A stretch of 64,000 nucleotides of DNA from Mixta mediterraneensis (GCF_014946725.1 NZ_JACFXY010000002.1:124001-188000), one strand, 5' to 3'; positions 11,092 through 21,413 are shown, counted from the first letter of the stretch. Notes: generated by a model from the sequence alone, not told the origin. Made by a program: numbers and translations.

Positions 11092-11424
11092 ATGAGTACT
11101 GTAGAAAAAATTCAGCGCCAGATCGCAGAAAACCCGATCCTGCTGTATATGAAAGGTTCGCCGAAACTGCCGAGCTGTGGTTTCTCTGCTCAGGCGGTGC
11201 AGGCGCTGTCAGCCTGCGGTGAGCGTTTCGCTTACGTGGATATTCTGCAGAATCCAGACATTCGTGCGGAACTGCCGAAATACGCGAACTGGCCAACTTT
11301 CCCACAGCTGTGGATTGATGGCGAGCTGGTCGGCGGTTGTGACATTATTGTTGAGATGTTCCAGCGTGGCGAACTGCAATCGCTAATCAAAGAAACCGCT
11401 GAGAAGTTTAAAGAAGCGGAATAA
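11092..11424 (+). CDS. grxD: Monothiol glutaredoxin GrxD (Grx4)
   Basis: A 110-residue CGFS-type glutaredoxin (active-site Cys29 in LPSCGFSAQ). The glutathione-binding segments are WPTFPQLWIDGELVGGCDI. Such proteins hold a [2Fe-2S] cluster between two subunits with glutathione and deliver or store Fe-S clusters, partnering with BolA proteins. A strong ribosome-binding site precedes the ATG, and a terminator follows 5 bp after the stop. The length is close to E. coli (115). Confidence 0.95.
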   Translation: MSTVEKIQRQIAENPILLYMKGSPKLPSCGFSAQAVQALSACGERFAYVDILQNPDIRAELPKYANWPTFPQLWIDGELVGGCDIIVEMFQRGELQSLIKETAEKFKEAE

Positions 11425-11429
11425 TACGA

Positions 11430-11454
11430 AAGGCCGACCACAATCGGCCTTTTT
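11430..11454 (+). terminator. Rho-independent terminator after grxD
   Basis: AAGGCCGA (11430-11437), loop CCACAA, TCGGCCTT, then TTT. It lies between grxD and the convergent rnt and can serve grxD well. On the minus strand the A-run also gives a short U tract for rnt. Confidence 0.85.
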
Positions 11455-11462
11455 ACTGTCAG

Positions 11463-12131
11463 CTAGTCAGCGGTGTTCTCTGCCACATCTCCTTGCGCAA
11501 ACGGCAAAGGCCATCCGCCAAGCCGCTTCCAGCGATTAACCAGTTCACAAAACAGCGTCGCGGTTTGTTCGGTATCATAGAGCGCAGAATGCGCCTGGGT
11601 ACTGTCAAAATCCATGCCTGCCGCTTTACACGCTTTCGCTAATACCGTTTGACCTAAGACTAATCCGCTTAACGCAGCGGTATCAAAAGTAGCAAAAGGA
11701 TGGAAAGGGTTGCGCTTCAGACTCGCTCGCCCGGCGGCGGCGTTCATAAAGTTGAGGTCAAAGGTTGCATTATGCGCCACCATAATGGCGCGATTGCAGC
11801 CGGTATCTTTGATACCTTTTCGCACCATTTTAAAAATGGCATGCAGTGCGTCATATTCGTTAACGGCACCACGCAGAGGATTGTGCGGGTCAATGCCGGT
11901 AAACGCTAACGCCTCGGGATGTAATAACGCCCCTTTAAAAGGTTCAACGTGGAAATGCATTGTCTGGTCGAGGTGGATCCAGCCATCTTCATCCATTTTC
12001 AGCGTCGTTGCGGCAATCTCCAGTAGCGCATCGGTTTGTGCGTTGAAGCCAGCAGTTTCAACATCGATCACTACCGGATAAAAGCCACGGAAGCGTTGGT
12101 TGAGCGCGTTTAGGGAATTCGATTCAGACAT
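11463..12131 (-). CDS. rnt: Ribonuclease T
   Basis: A 222-residue DEDD-family 3'-5' exonuclease that trims the CCA end of tRNA and matures 5S and 23S rRNA; it acts as a homodimer. The acidic residues are in [12 protein letters not shown] (D and E), HNATFDLNF (D) and the final [10 protein letters not shown] (H and D). It matches E. coli RNase T (215 residues) along its length, with an extended C-terminus. The neighbour lhr, downstream in E. coli, is absent. The gene is followed directly by the convergent grxD terminator. Confidence 0.95.
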   Translation of the reverse strand: MSESNSLNALNQRFRGFYPVVIDVETAGFNAQTDALLEIAATTLKMDEDGWIHLDQTMHFHVEPFKGALLHPEALAFTGIDPHNPLRGAVNEYDALHAIFKMVRKGIKDTGCNRAIMVAHNATFDLNFMNAAAGRASLKRNPFHPFATFDTAALSGLVLGQTVLAKACKAAGMDFDSTQAHSALYDTEQTATLFCELVNRWKRLGGWPLPFAQGDVAENTAD

Positions 12132-12254
12132 CAGGATCTCATTGCAGAAAAAGGGCAGCGCGCATTATGGCAAAAAACAGCGTTGGGTGCAGCAGGTCAC
12201 CAGAGGAAGGAGAGAACGTCAGCCTGCCGGAAATGACAGGCTGAATCGTCAGGC

Positions 12255-12662
12255 TTAGTTGCCGAGACCGTGACCGGCATGTTTGTTTTCAATCAATTCG
12301 ATCTTGTAACCATCCGGATCTTCAACGAAGGCGATAATGGTAGAACCGCCTTTTACCGGGCCCGCTTCACGAGTCACTTTCCCACCATCATTGCGAATGC
12401 GATCGCAGGCGGCAGCTACGTCATCTACGCCCAGTGCGATGTGGCCGTAAGCGTTACCTAAATCGTAATTATCCACGCCCCAGTTGTAGGTCAGCTCAAG
12501 CACCGCGCCTTCGCTTTCTTCGGTGTAACCCACAAACGCCAGCGTATATTTATATTCAGTGTTTTCGCTCTGGCGCAGTAAACGCATGCCCAGCACGCGA
12601 GTATAGAAATCAATTGAACGTTGCAGATCGCCAACGCGCAGCATGGTGTGAAGTAAACGCAT
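12255..12662 (-). CDS. gloA: Lactoylglutathione lyase (glyoxalase I)
   Basis: A 135-residue Ni2+-type glyoxalase I that isomerises the hemithioacetal of methylglyoxal and glutathione to S-lactoylglutathione. Metal ligands are visible: the histidine in MRLLHTML, the glutamate in GAVLELTYN, the histidine in YGHIALGVD and the glutamate in GYKIELIE. I chose the ATG at 12662 ([11 protein letters not shown]), which has AGAGG upstream and matches the family start, over an upstream TTG-type extension. It shares the detoxification theme with nemRA next door. Confidence 0.95.
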   Translation of the reverse strand: MRLLHTMLRVGDLQRSIDFYTRVLGMRLLRQSENTEYKYTLAFVGYTEESEGAVLELTYNWGVDNYDLGNAYGHIALGVDDVAAACDRIRNDGGKVTREAGPVKGGSTIIAFVEDPDGYKIELIENKHAGHGLGN

Positions 12663-12776
12663 AACATCCTCTTTAATCAAAACGTCATCGTCTGATGACA
12701 CAAGCGCTAAGTATAGCGTTGAACAACGCCTAATAATAATATCTGCTGCAACAGCGAGTTGCAGCAGATTGATAAC

Positions 12777-13874
12777 TTACAGCGTTGGGTAATCGGTATA
12801 ACCTTCCGCACCGCCGCCATAGAAACTTTCTGGGCGCTGTGGATTGAGCGGAGCATCCTGCTGCAGACGTTCAACCAGATCAGGGTTAGCGATATAGTCA
12901 CGACCAAAGGCAACAGCATCGATCAGGCCACGCGCAATCAGATCATCCGCTTTTTCCACCGTGTACGCACCGGCACCAATGATAACGCCAGGAAACAGCT
13001 TCCGAACTTTTTCACGGAACGCGTCAGTATAGGGTGTGCCGCCGGCCCAGTCAGGTTCAGACATATGCAGATAAGCGATATTACGCTTTGCCAGCTCAGC
13101 GATATACCACAGCGCGGCGGCCTCTTCATCCGGACCATTGTCCAGATTCTGGAAACTGCCAATTGGTGACACGCGAATACCAATACGTTCAGCTGACCAG
13201 TTAGCAATGACAGCATCAACCACTTCCAGCGCAAAACGTCCACGTTTTTCGATGCTGCCACCATATTCGTCGGTGCGCGTATTAGAACCCGGCGCTAAAA
13301 ATTGATGCAACAAATAACCGTGTGCCGAGTGCAGCTCAAGCAAATCAAAATCGGCTTCACGAGCATTAGCGGCAGCCTGACCGAAATCTTTTACGATCTG
13401 CTGAATTTCCGCCACGCTCAGGTCACGTGGCATTGAGGTCTCTTCACGATAAACGCTGCCATCTTCGGCGCGTAATGAGGTGCGTGTCCCTGCGGGTAGC
13501 GCAGAAGGGGCTACCGGGGCTTTTCCTTCTGGCTGAACGCTGTGGTGTGAAATACGGCCGGTATGCCACAGCTGAACGGCGCTGTGACCGCCTGCCTGAT
13601 GGATACCGTTATTGATCGCTTTCCACGCCGTGATTTGCTGCTGCGTGTGCAGACCTGGCGCACCGGCATAGCCTTTAGCCTGGAAAGAGATCTGGGTAGC
13701 TTCAGTGATAATTAAACCGGCACTGGCACGCTGGCGATAATATTCGCCCATCAGCGGAGTGGGAATATCGCCGGGTTCAATGCTGCGTAGACGGGTCAGT
13801 GGCGCCATGAAAACGCGGTTCGGTACGGTGATTGCACCGACTTTTAGCGGACGAAAAAGCTGGGTACTCGCCAT
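12777..13874 (-). CDS. nemA: N-ethylmaleimide reductase NemA
   Basis: A 365-residue Old Yellow Enzyme, identical in length to E. coli NemA. It is an FMN-dependent, NADPH-using reductase of alkenes, N-ethylmaleimide, quinones, nitro explosives and nitrate esters. The (beta/alpha)8 barrel shows the FMN segment [11 protein letters not shown], the substrate-binding pair in [14 protein letters not shown] and the C-terminal [15 protein letters not shown]. It lies downstream of nemR on the same strand with a NemR-like operator in the 49-bp gap. It is therefore probably induced by electrophiles and hypochlorite through NemR. Confidence 0.95.
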   Translation of the reverse strand: MASTQLFRPLKVGAITVPNRVFMAPLTRLRSIEPGDIPTPLMGEYYRQRASAGLIITEATQISFQAKGYAGAPGLHTQQQITAWKAINNGIHQAGGHSAVQLWHTGRISHHSVQPEGKAPVAPSALPAGTRTSLRAEDGSVYREETSMPRDLSVAEIQQIVKDFGQAAANAREADFDLLELHSAHGYLLHQFLAPGSNTRTDEYGGSIEKRGRFALEVVDAVIANWSAERIGIRVSPIGSFQNLDNGPDEEAAALWYIAELAKRNIAYLHMSEPDWAGGTPYTDAFREKVRKLFPGVIIGAGAYTVEKADDLIARGLIDAVAFGRDYIANPDLVERLQQDAPLNPQRPESFYGGGAEGYTDYPTL

Positions 13875-13890
13875 GTTAACTCCTCATTAG

Positions 13891-13905
13891 TAGACCAGTC
13901 GTCTA
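13891..13905. promoter_or_regulatory. NemR-type operator between nemR and nemA
   Basis: TAGACCAGTCGTCTA is a near-perfect palindrome and shares TAGACC...TCTA with the site upstream of nemR. It sits 17 bp before the nemA start, so it could control nemA separately from nemR. Confidence 0.65.
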
Positions 13906-13923
13906 TAAACTATCATTTTAAAA

Positions 13924-14523
13924 TTAGTGAGCTTTAAGCCACTGTTCGATGGTACTGAGTGCAAGTTGTATCGGCTGCACTTCGCGGGAAATTTTGCTTT
14001 GCAAACTGGCGCCTAACCATAAAAGATAAAGCAGCTCTGCCATCTGTGCAGGTGGCTGTGGCAAATGCAGCGTTTCCTGTTGTTGTGCCATCTCTAAGGC
14101 CTGAGCGTATGCGACGATGATTTTACCGGCGCCATGCTGCAATGCGTTCCGCATTGATTCGGACAAATCGCAGACTTCAGCAGATAACTTAACGCCTAAA
14201 CAACCCACAATGTGTCCCTGTTCGCGAAACAGGCGCTCTGCGGCACGAAAGTGACAGAGTAATCGTTCACGGCTGGTGCTGCCTGACTGCTGCTGTAGCT
14301 GAAATTCAATGTCGCGTAAATAACGCGCAAAGTAGCGTTCCAGCAGGGCGACCCCAAACGCTTCTTTAGAACGGAAGTAATAATAGAAAGAGCCTTTCGG
14401 CACTTCCGCCAGAGTCAGCAACTCGCTTAACCCCATCCCGGTAAAACCGCGCTGTAAACAGAGCTGTTCACCAGTGATCAGCAGATGCTCCCGGGTTTCG
14501 TTGCGTTGTAGCGTCTTATTCAT
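13924..14523 (-). CDS. nemR: TetR-family electrophile-sensing repressor NemR
   Basis: A TetR-family repressor of about 199 residues. The N-terminal helix-turn-helix is GMGLSELLTLAEVPKGSFYYYFRSKEAF. The cysteines reported as redox sensors in E. coli are kept in GCLGVKLSAEVCDLS. Oxidation or alkylation releases it from DNA and turns on nemA and gloA. I chose the ATG at 14523 (MNKTLQ), which matches the E. coli start. An ATG 9 bp upstream would also work, and neither has a strong ribosome-binding site. The operator at 14538-14553 overlaps the likely promoter, giving autorepression. Confidence 0.9.
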   Translation of the reverse strand: MNKTLQRNETREHLLITGEQLCLQRGFTGMGLSELLTLAEVPKGSFYYYFRSKEAFGVALLERYFARYLRDIEFQLQQQSGSTSRERLLCHFRAAERLFREQGHIVGCLGVKLSAEVCDLSESMRNALQHGAGKIIVAYAQALEMAQQQETLHLPQPPAQMAELLYLLWLGASLQSKISREVQPIQLALSTIEQWLKAH

Positions 14524-14537
14524 GACGGCCATTCTGG

Positions 14538-14553
14538 TAGACCAACTGGTCTA
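14538..14553. promoter_or_regulatory. NemR operator upstream of nemR
   Basis: TAGACCAACTGGTCTA is a palindrome (TAGACC-N4-GGTCTA) lying 15 bp upstream of the nemR start. It is the NemR box arrangement known for E. coli nemRA. Confidence 0.8.
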
Positions 14554-14697
14554 ATGCAATGCCCGATTGCGCTTTTGGCACATTCTGTTTACTTTGTTGG
14601 AAGCGCATATGGCATTAATTGCCCGGTTTCGTGATGGCTTTTTATCCATCAGCGCGACTCTTTTTTCTGTAAATTATCAGTTTTATTGGGAGACCGT

Positions 14698-14937
14698 GTG
14701 GCGGAGCAACTTGAATTTTTTCCTGTTCCCAGCCCTTGCCGTGGTATCTGCCAAACCGATGCGCGTGGCTACTGTGTGGGATGCTTACGCAGTCGCGAGG
14801 AGCGATTTAACTGGATGCGCTTCAGTGATGCGCAAAAGCGAGATGTGCTGCGTTTGTGCCAGCAACGCCGTCTGCGTATGCTGCGCCAGCAAAAACAAAA
14901 CGACATGTCCGATCCGGAACAACCGTCACTGTTCTGA
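14698..14937 (+). CDS. ydhL: DUF1289 protein YdhL
   Basis: A 79-residue protein with the cysteine pattern SPCRGICQTDARGYCVGCLRS (CxxxC...CxxC) of the DUF1289 family, probably metal-binding. The C-terminus is basic and ends PEQPSLF. I chose the GTG at 14698 (VAEQLEFF), which has GGGAG 5 bp upstream and matches the E. coli YdhL start. The upstream TTG would add only MGDR. The gene follows nemR divergently, as in E. coli. Its function is unknown. Confidence 0.85.
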   Translation: MAEQLEFFPVPSPCRGICQTDARGYCVGCLRSREERFNWMRFSDAQKRDVLRLCQQRRLRMLRQQKQNDMSDPEQPSLF

Positions 14938-15128
14938 TGTGTTTCCCGTTCCTGCTATCCTGCCTTTCTTTTTTAATCCTCTTTAATCAAACTCTGACTT
15001 TCCAGGCGGCATGTCTTTGCCGCCTGCTTTCTTCAGTGCTGTTTATGCTTCAGTACTATCTTCGAAAACATTTCCCCCCTATGTTATTGATTCAGGTAAG
15101 AAAGCTTGTTAAGCGAAGGGGCGGAGGA

Positions 15129-15596
15129 ATGAAAAGATCGGGCGCATTATTGCTGTGTCTGCTGCTGGTGGGATGCGATCAACCTAACGATTCACAGTTG
15201 GTGACCGAAACCGGACGTCAACTGCAGCGCACCATTGACACCAGTCCGATGCGTGCCATTTGCGAAAACATCGCTAAAGGACGTGAATGGTTGAGCCGAA
15301 AAACAATCCGTCAACTGCAAGCGAAAGGCTGTCAGGACGTGTTGCGCAGCGCCACAGAAACCAACTTTACCGACACGACCATCACCCATCGCAGCATGAC
15401 GATGGTATGCGGTGGCATAACTGGAAAAAGCTTTACCGGTACGGATATTGTGCGACGCTTTATCTTCTCTCCCGACGAAAAAGCCCTGGTTATCCAGCCT
15501 ATGACCGAGGTGGATAAAACCCGTTTCGAAGGACACAAAACATTGCAGCAGTTAAAGGATGATTTTCATCGTCAGCAACAGCAATACTGTCTGTAA
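15129..15596 (+). CDS. Putative inner-membrane lipoprotein, unknown family
   Basis: A 155-residue protein with a lipoprotein signal peptide and lipobox (MKRSGALLLCLLLVGC, Cys16). The residue after the lipidated cysteine is Asp, the signal that keeps lipoproteins in the inner membrane instead of passing to the Lol system. The mature part has four more cysteines (AICENIA, KGCQDV, MVCGGI, QYCL), so two disulfides are possible. I chose the ATG at 15129, preceded by GGAGG; the open frame continues upstream only without such a signal. I do not recognise the family. It meets the ydhK stop codon end to end. E. coli lacks this gene here. Confidence 0.7.
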   Translation: MKRSGALLLCLLLVGCDQPNDSQLVTETGRQLQRTIDTSPMRAICENIAKGREWLSRKTIRQLQAKGCQDVLRSATETNFTDTTITHRSMTMVCGGITGKSFTGTDIVRRFIFSPDEKALVIQPMTEVDKTRFEGHKTLQQLKDDFHRQQQQYCL

Positions 15597-17597
15597 TCAG
15601 CCAGGAACGGTCTGTTTTAGCTGTGCCAGCGAGCAGCGTAAACGCCAGAGAATGCCCGCTAACGTATTGGCTTCACTGTCGTTATCATGCAGTAACTGAC
15701 TGATGGTCGCTTCTAATTCATCCAGCGTACTTTGCAACGAATTATGCCGCACGCCGCGACTGCTGATTATTTGCTGTAGATTGTGCAGACTGCCCGCACG
15801 TAGCTGCGCCAGCGTACTGGAGGTGGGTTGCCAGTCGCGTAACTGCCAGACGATATGCGAACAGTTGAGTAACACCACTCCCCAGCGCAGCAACCAGACG
15901 CGCGCCTGCTCATCCCGACTGCTACTCAATTGGTTAATGTGATGATAAATCTGCGATTCAAACCTGTTTTCGTTCAAACGTGGATGCTGACGTAACTGAT
16001 CGAGAAACGCCACGCGTAATGCCCGGATATGACGGCGGCTGCGTCGTGCATCCGAGCTGGGTCGCAAAATTTGAAACGCCAGCCACGCCAGTAAGACGCC
16101 ACAAACCTTGGCAATATTATCGTTAAAAAAATCCTGATAATCCCAGCTGGGTGGGTTCGTCACCGCAATGAACGATCCCATAAAAACAATAAATTGCCCC
16201 CACATACCGGCACGCTGTTTCTGCTGAAGTTTGAAAAGTTGCAGCGTAATAAGCAGCGGGAATAAAAATATCAGAAATTGCCACAGCTGATTAATTTGCA
16301 CCATCAAGCCAAACTTCATCACAAAGCTAAACACAAAAAGCCACAACAGCGTTTTCAGTAGCAGGCTGACGCTCCCGCTGGGTGAAGGCGCAGACGAATA
16401 CAATACGCAGGCGATAGCCGTTAAGGTAAGCGCGGCAGCACCGGATGACCATTGCGAATTGATCCAAAAAGCGCAGCCCAACACGATAACGCAAAAGGTG
16501 CGTAACGCACTCCAGCCAGCTTCAGCACTGTCGCTTTCCCGCGCCAGCGATGGCACGGACGGCGGCTGAAAACAGGTGTCGGCATCGGCGCGTTCCAGTA
16601 GACGGATCCAGCGCGAAACATTCAGGTACATCCAGCAAAAGTAGCGCAAGCGCTGACAGAAAGCGCGTTGACGATAATCCCCCCCAGCGGCAGGCGTGAT
16701 GCTGCGTAATATTTGTGCCAGACGGTATTTATCGCAGTGCGGTTTTGCCAGTTCTTGCATCAGTTGCTGCATGGCATCGTAAAGCGCTTGTGGCGCATCA
16801 GACCAGTTCAACAACATACGGCGTAAGCTCGACAGCACGCTGGTTAAGCGCAACTGTTGATGCAGAACGTAGTTCAGTACATTATTTTGGCGGCGATAAC
16901 GGTAATGGCTCCAAAAGGCCTGAATGCGCAACAGATTCATAGTCAGGATTTGACTGATAACGTTTTCATGCGCGGTGCGCACGTTGTCAGTATCGGTTTG
17001 CTGCAACAGCAAAACGGCATGCTCCAGCAGGCGCGTATGCATCTGCCTGAGTGAATTCATCAGTGCATCGCCGTCAGAAGTACTCGGCAGTACCATCATC
17101 ATGAATCCGGCACATAAAATGCCTGATATCACTTCGCACACCCGTGCCTGGGTAATGGTCCATAAATCTGACGCGTCGGTAATATCTACGCTACTAAACG
17201 CAATGATTGCCGCCGTATAACCAGCCAGTGAGAATGCATAAGCCACATTATTTTGATAGTGATTAGCAATCCAGGTACAAAAGGTCAGCCAGCCCGCAAT
17301 CGCAAAGGTAAAAAGCCAGGGTTCGTTCAGCGTATGACCAGCAATCAGCAGCGCAGCGGTAGCCCCCAGCAGGCTACCAACAATGCGGCCCAGACTTTTA
17401 CTGATCGCGCCCCCAACGGTGGGGAAACTAATGACAGCGGCAGAGGTCATTGCCCAGTAAGGCTCATCCAGATCCAGTCCATAAGCAATGCTCAGCGCCA
17501 TACACATGGCGAGGGTGTTGCGCAACGCATAGCGCCACTGATTGGCATTGGCTTTTATCCAGGGCAGTTGATCCCAGGCTAACCAGTTAAAATTCAT
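15597..17597 (-). CDS. ydhK: FUSC/AaeB-type efflux protein YdhK
   Basis: A 666-residue inner-membrane protein of the fusaric-acid resistance / aromatic acid exporter family (E. coli YdhK, 670). Two hydrophobic blocks of about five or six segments each, at residues 25-165 and 370-490, are separated by long soluble regions. AaeB-like proteins work with an AaeA-like periplasmic adaptor and a small DUF1656 protein; both are encoded just upstream (ydhJ, ydhI). Its start overlaps the ydhJ stop by 4 bp, so ydhIJK is one operon, divergent from slyA and probably repressed or activated by SlyA. Confidence 0.9.
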   Translation of the reverse strand: MNFNWLAWDQLPWIKANANQWRYALRNTLAMCMALSIAYGLDLDEPYWAMTSAAVISFPTVGGAISKSLGRIVGSLLGATAALLIAGHTLNEPWLFTFAIAGWLTFCTWIANHYQNNVAYAFSLAGYTAAIIAFSSVDITDASDLWTITQARVCEVISGILCAGFMMMVLPSTSDGDALMNSLRQMHTRLLEHAVLLLQQTDTDNVRTAHENVISQILTMNLLRIQAFWSHYRYRRQNNVLNYVLHQQLRLTSVLSSLRRMLLNWSDAPQALYDAMQQLMQELAKPHCDKYRLAQILRSITPAAGGDYRQRAFCQRLRYFCWMYLNVSRWIRLLERADADTCFQPPSVPSLARESDSAEAGWSALRTFCVIVLGCAFWINSQWSSGAAALTLTAIACVLYSSAPSPSGSVSLLLKTLLWLFVFSFVMKFGLMVQINQLWQFLIFLFPLLITLQLFKLQQKQRAGMWGQFIVFMGSFIAVTNPPSWDYQDFFNDNIAKVCGVLLAWLAFQILRPSSDARRSRRHIRALRVAFLDQLRQHPRLNENRFESQIYHHINQLSSSRDEQARVWLLRWGVVLLNCSHIVWQLRDWQPTSSTLAQLRAGSLHNLQQIISSRGVRHNSLQSTLDELEATISQLLHDNDSEANTLAGILWRLRCSLAQLKQTVPG

Positions 17598-18451
17598 CGC
17601 TGAATATTAATCGTACAGGTGGTGCCCGCGACCAGCGGAACGTTATCAGGAATATGAGCGAGACGAATGCGTATCGGCACGCGCTGCGCCAGACGTACCC
17701 ACGGCACGTTAGGTTTAATATCGGGCACCAGTCCGCTGTCGCTATCAACGCTTTGATCATAAATAGCGCGACCAATACTTTCGACAACGCCTTGCAGGTG
17801 CACGCCTGTGCTGTAAAGCACGATTTGCGCCGTCGCGCCGGGACGGATATGACGCAGTTTGGTTTCTTCAAAATACCCCATTACATAATAGGAATGGCTG
17901 TCGACAAGAGCAAACAGCGGCGTACCGGCGGTGGCGTAATTGCCAGGGCGCAAAGTGAGATTGCTGATCCAGCCATCGGTCGGCGCCGTCACGGTGGTTT
18001 GCTGTAAATTCCAGCGAGCCTGATCTAACGTTGCCTGCGCGGCTTTTGCACTCGCGGCCATGGCATTGGCGCTAAGACGATAAGCATCCACATCTTCAGC
18101 CGATATGACGTTGCGCGGCAGGCTTGCCCGACGGTTAGATTCGTGTTGCGCTCTGGCAAGATCGGCCTGCGCTTTATTGAGTTGCGCCTCAGCGTTATGT
18201 AGCGCGATTTCCCATGGCACGGTATCCAGCTTCAACAAGACCTGACCTTTTCGCACGTACTGATTATCTTTTACCGCCAGACTGACAATGCGCCCGGAGA
18301 TCTGTGGCGTGATGTCCACCAGTTCGGCGCGCACCTTTCCATCCCGCGTCCAGGGTGACTGCATGTAATAGTTCCAGATCCACCAACCGGCCAGCAGAGC
18401 GAAGGCGAATACAATCAGGGTGGAGAAATACTTTACCGCGTTAAATTTCAT
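17594..18451 (-). CDS. ydhJ: HlyD-family membrane fusion protein YdhJ
   Basis: A 285-residue periplasmic adaptor, the same length as E. coli YdhJ. It has an N-terminal membrane anchor (about residues 10-29, [19 protein letters not shown]), a lipoyl half-motif ([20 protein letters not shown]), an alpha-helical hairpin (about 90-150) and the second lipoyl half ([13 protein letters not shown]). I chose the ATG at 18451 ([10 protein letters not shown]); the frame is open for 110 codons upstream but that part overlaps ydhI. It links YdhK to an outer-membrane channel for export of aromatic or other hydrophobic compounds. Confidence 0.92.
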   Translation of the reverse strand: MKFNAVKYFSTLIVFAFALLAGWWIWNYYMQSPWTRDGKVRAELVDITPQISGRIVSLAVKDNQYVRKGQVLLKLDTVPWEIALHNAEAQLNKAQADLARAQHESNRRASLPRNVISAEDVDAYRLSANAMAASAKAAQATLDQARWNLQQTTVTAPTDGWISNLTLRPGNYATAGTPLFALVDSHSYYVMGYFEETKLRHIRPGATAQIVLYSTGVHLQGVVESIGRAIYDQSVDSDSGLVPDIKPNVPWVRLAQRVPIRIRLAHIPDNVPLVAGTTCTINIQR

Positions 18452-18456
18452 AAAGA

Positions 18457-18702
18457 TTATCCATGACCGATGAGCCAAAGTGCGGCGGTAACGCACAGCA
18501 CAAACAACGAGAGATCGAATAAAGTGGGATGCCAGACATCGCCTGAATAAATCCAACCGCGTATCAGTGGATGAATCAGCAGCCAAAAAAAGAAGCCGAG
18601 CAGTACGGCTTTGAAGAGAGGGGGAAAAAACAGCGATGCGCCAAAAATCAGGTCGGTAAGCGGTTCGGCAGCGGCAAAGTTGGGAATGGCCACGTTCATC
18701 AT
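18457..18702 (-). CDS. ydhI: DUF1656 membrane protein YdhI
   Basis: An 81-residue protein with two hydrophobic segments ([21 protein letters not shown] and [17 protein letters not shown]). It corresponds to E. coli YdhI and to AaeX, the small partner found with FUSC/HlyD efflux pairs. It is the first gene of the ydhIJK operon, 5 bp before ydhJ. Either of two adjacent ATG codons may be the start. Its exact role is unknown. Confidence 0.88.
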   Translation of the reverse strand: MMNVAIPNFAAAEPLTDLIFGASLFFPPLFKAVLLGFFFWLLIHPLIRGWIYSGDVWHPTLFDLSLFVLCVTAALWLIGHG

Positions 18703-18809
18703 CCTTCGTTAACCCAGGCAACTGTCTCAAAAAGCATAGATGCGTGGCGGCAGCCTGGGATTTGTAATTTGTCCTGTAAACTCGCAAAATAGTGTAAAAT
18801 CAGGCTTGA

Positions 18810-18826
18810 TTGCTAGCAAGCTAATT
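18810..18826. promoter_or_regulatory. Candidate SlyA operator in the slyA/ydhI intergenic region
   Basis: TTGCTAGCAAGCTAATT includes CTAGCAAGCTAA, 11 of 12 positions of the SlyA consensus TTAGCAAGCTAA. It lies 14 bp before the slyA start, between slyA and the divergent ydhI. SlyA autoregulation and control of ydhIJK by this site would fit what is known for SlyA in enterobacteria. Confidence 0.75.
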
Positions 18827-18839
18827 ATAAGGAGATGAA

Positions 18840-19277
18840 ATGGATACGCCTCTCGGAACGGATTTATCTCGCCTGGTGCGCCTCTGGCGCGCATTAATTG
18901 ATCAGCGTTTAAAACCGCTTGAATTGACGCAAACACACTGGGTAACGTTGCACAATATTCATCAACTGCCCCCTGAGCAATCACAAATTCAGTTAGCGAA
19001 AGCGATTGGTATTGAGCAGCCTTCGTTGGTACGCACCCTGGATCAGCTGGAAGAAAAAGGGTTAATTACCCGATCGACTTGTGCCAACGATCGTCGCGCC
19101 AAACGCATTAAACTGACGCATCAGGCTGAGCCGATTATCGCAAAAGTCGAGAGCGTCATTGATGCGACCCGCGATGATATTCTTTTCGGCATCAGCCGCG
19201 ATGAAATCAGCCAGCTGATGAACCTGGTCATCCGACTTGAGAAAAATATTCTTGAACTTCAGAACCGCGAGAAATAA
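18840..19277 (+). CDS. slyA: MarR-family regulator SlyA
   Basis: A 145-residue winged-helix dimer, closely matching E. coli/Salmonella SlyA through [20 protein letters not shown] and the recognition helix [20 protein letters not shown]. SlyA relieves H-NS silencing and responds to aromatic carboxylates. The start at 18840 has a strong site (AAGGAGATG). It is divergent from the ydhIJK efflux operon, and a bidirectional terminator separates it from slyB. Confidence 0.95.
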   Translation: MDTPLGTDLSRLVRLWRALIDQRLKPLELTQTHWVTLHNIHQLPPEQSQIQLAKAIGIEQPSLVRTLDQLEEKGLITRSTCANDRRAKRIKLTHQAEPIIAKVESVIDATRDDILFGISRDEISQLMNLVIRLEKNILELQNREK

Positions 19278-19307
19278 AAAAACCGACGATTAGCGTCGGT
19301 TTTTTTA
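19274..19307. terminator. Bidirectional terminator slyA/slyB
   Basis: ACCGACG (19282-19288), loop ATTAG, CGTCGGT (19293-19299... pairing through 19300), with an A-run before and a T-run after. It serves both the convergent slyA and slyB genes. Confidence 0.88.
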
Positions 19308-19316
19308 TCGCATTGC

Positions 19317-19784
19317 TTAACGGGGCGAAACCGTAACCTGGCTTCCGTTGGAAGCCAGTACAACGCGTTGGCCCACAGAATAGCGGCTGGCGGCTTGCTT
19401 CTGCACCACCATGATGGTGTTGCCGTCATCCTTACGGATCTCCAGCTCAACACCGTTGCTTTTGTTCACCGCGCTTTGTCCGCCCTGGCCGGCTACACCG
19501 CCAAAAACTGCGCCCCCCGCCGTAGCCAGGCTACGACCCGCACCGCCGCCAATGGTATTACCCAAAAAGCCACCGAGTACCGCACCACCGATAGCGCCAA
19601 TCACATTGCTATCATCGCCGCCCTGAATCTTAACCGGACGAACGGAAACTAACGTACCGTAGGAAACGCTCTGTACCTGTTTGGCTTCGCTTGCGCTGTA
19701 GGTATCGCCCGACAGGGTATCTGTGTTGCTACAACCTGCCAGCATCACACCGGTCAACGCGACCACAATTACACGCTTAATCAT
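19317..19784 (-). CDS. slyB: Outer-membrane lipoprotein SlyB
   Basis: A 155-residue lipoprotein (lipobox GVMLAGC, Cys18, next residue Ser, so sorted to the outer membrane). It has the glycine-zipper segment of the SlyB/Pcp family (GAIGGAVLGGFLGNTIGGGAG, about residues 64-84). SlyB is a PhoPQ-regulated protein that stabilises the outer membrane under stress. I did not find a convincing PhoP box in the 280-bp region upstream, which it shares with the divergent anmK. Confidence 0.95.
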   Translation of the reverse strand: MIKRVIVVALTGVMLAGCSNTDTLSGDTYSASEAKQVQSVSYGTLVSVRPVKIQGGDDSNVIGAIGGAVLGGFLGNTIGGGAGRSLATAGGAVFGGVAGQGGQSAVNKSNGVELEIRKDDGNTIMVVQKQAASRYSVGQRVVLASNGSQVTVSPR

Positions 19785-20064
19785 TTGAAAACTCCTTTAT
19801 TCGAAAATGCGCCACATATATCGCCAGATCCTGCAAACAGTATAAGCCACAAAACTGACAATATAATCTTTGTCTGAGTAAAGGCGGTTGGCGAAGCGTA
19901 GCCTAAAGAGTATCAACAAGCGTTCAATCGATAAGAAAAAATAGTGCGATGCGCTATCCTGGCTGTGTCACGATAGCAAGAATGATCTAAACACAGAATC
20001 AGACAGCCGGATTTGTCAGGCTAACGGTAGAACATAAACTTCCCACTGGAAGTAAGGAACGGCA

Positions 20065-21186
20065 ATGAAATCAGGTCGCTATATTGGCGTGATGTCGGAT
20101 ACCAGCCTTGATGGCGTTGACGTGGTACTGGCGGTTATCGATGAAAATATGGTTGCTCAGCAGGCGAGTTATTGCCATCCGATACCGCAGAATTTGCGCT
20201 GTGACGTTTTGGCGATTTGCCAGGGACAGGCCTTAACGCTGTCACAGCTAGGGCAGCTGGACACGCAGCTGGGGCTGCTGTTTGCCGAAGCGGTTCTGAC
20301 GTTGATGAAGCGTGAAACGCTGGAAGCCAGCGACATTGTCGCCATTGGTTGCCACGGGCAAACGGTGTGGCACGAACCGCTGGGCGCAGCGCCAAATACG
20401 TTGCAGATTGGCGATAATAATCAGATTGTCGCGGCAACTGGCGTCAGCGTCGTAGGGGATTTTCGCCGCCGTGATATGGCGCTGGGTGGACAAGGAGCGC
20501 CATTAGTTCCTGCTTTTCATCAGGCATTGCTAATGGATGCAGTCGAACGTCGCATGGTGTTAAACATTGGTGGTATCGCCAATCTCTCTTTATTAATACC
20601 GGGTCAACCGGTGCGTGGCTTTGATACCGGGCCGGGTAATATGCTGCTTGATGCCTGGATTTGGCGTAACCTGGGCAAACCTTACGATAAAGATGCGCAA
20701 TGGGCGCGTACCGGTACACGCATTCCGGCATTGCTGGAAAGGTTATTAAGCGATCCCTGGCTTGCATTGCCTCCTCCTAAAAGTACTGGACGGGAATATT
20801 TCAATCTGGGCTGGCTGGAGCAGCATCTCCGCCAGTTTCCGGGCGTCGCAGCGCAAGATGTTCAGGCGACGCTGACTGAGTTCACCGCAGTGACTATCGT
20901 ACATCAGGTACAGTTGAATGACGGCTGTGATCGTCTGTTAGTGTGTGGCGGCGGCGGCAAAAATCCCTTGCTGATGGCGCGCCTGGCCGCACATTTGCCG
21001 GGCACAGAAGTCTCCTCTACCGATACGGTAGGCATCAGCGGCGATGATATGGAAGCACTGGCTTTCGCCTGGCTGGCCTTTCGTACCCTGTCGGGATTGC
21101 CAGGCAATTTACCTGCCGTTACTGGCGCACGCGAAAAGAGCGTATTGGGGGCCATTTATCCCGCTACGCCTTTATTTCTGCGCTAA
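20065..21186 (+). CDS. anmK: Anhydro-N-acetylmuramic acid kinase
   Basis: A 373-residue kinase that opens and phosphorylates 1,6-anhydro-MurNAc to MurNAc-6-phosphate in cell-wall recycling. The N-terminal [15 protein letters not shown] is the phosphate/ATP loop of the ASKHA fold, and [13 protein letters not shown] and [12 protein letters not shown] are further nucleotide-binding segments. The family usually has GTSLDG; here the residue before S is T as usual. Its length matches E. coli (369). In E. coli mliC follows directly; here a 15.6-kb stress block separates them. Confidence 0.95.
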   Translation: MKSGRYIGVMSDTSLDGVDVVLAVIDENMVAQQASYCHPIPQNLRCDVLAICQGQALTLSQLGQLDTQLGLLFAEAVLTLMKRETLEASDIVAIGCHGQTVWHEPLGAAPNTLQIGDNNQIVAATGVSVVGDFRRRDMALGGQGAPLVPAFHQALLMDAVERRMVLNIGGIANLSLLIPGQPVRGFDTGPGNMLLDAWIWRNLGKPYDKDAQWARTGTRIPALLERLLSDPWLALPPPKSTGREYFNLGWLEQHLRQFPGVAAQDVQATLTEFTAVTIVHQVQLNDGCDRLLVCGGGGKNPLLMARLAAHLPGTEVSSTDTVGISGDDMEALAFAWLAFRTLSGLPGNLPAVTGAREKSVLGAIYPATPLFLR

Positions 21187-21413
21187 AGGCGCATCAGATC
21201 TGTCAACGCAATGCTGAAAACAGGCGAGCGCGATCCCGCAGAAATCGCCTGTTTGCACTAAACCCGCCAGCAAAATGTACTGTAGTTTTAAAGAATAACG
21301 TATCAAAACTCTTGATAGCAGCGTTACGGCCAACAACGTTTTCCCTCGCTGTCGCGTCCCTGATAAGTGTCCTTCTAAATCCCTGCGATTTATCAGTATT
21401 ACCGGGAGGATGT

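Noticed and set aside
19785..20064. PhoP box upstream of slyB
   Set aside because: I looked for a direct (T/G)GTTTA repeat with 5-bp spacing and found no convincing match.
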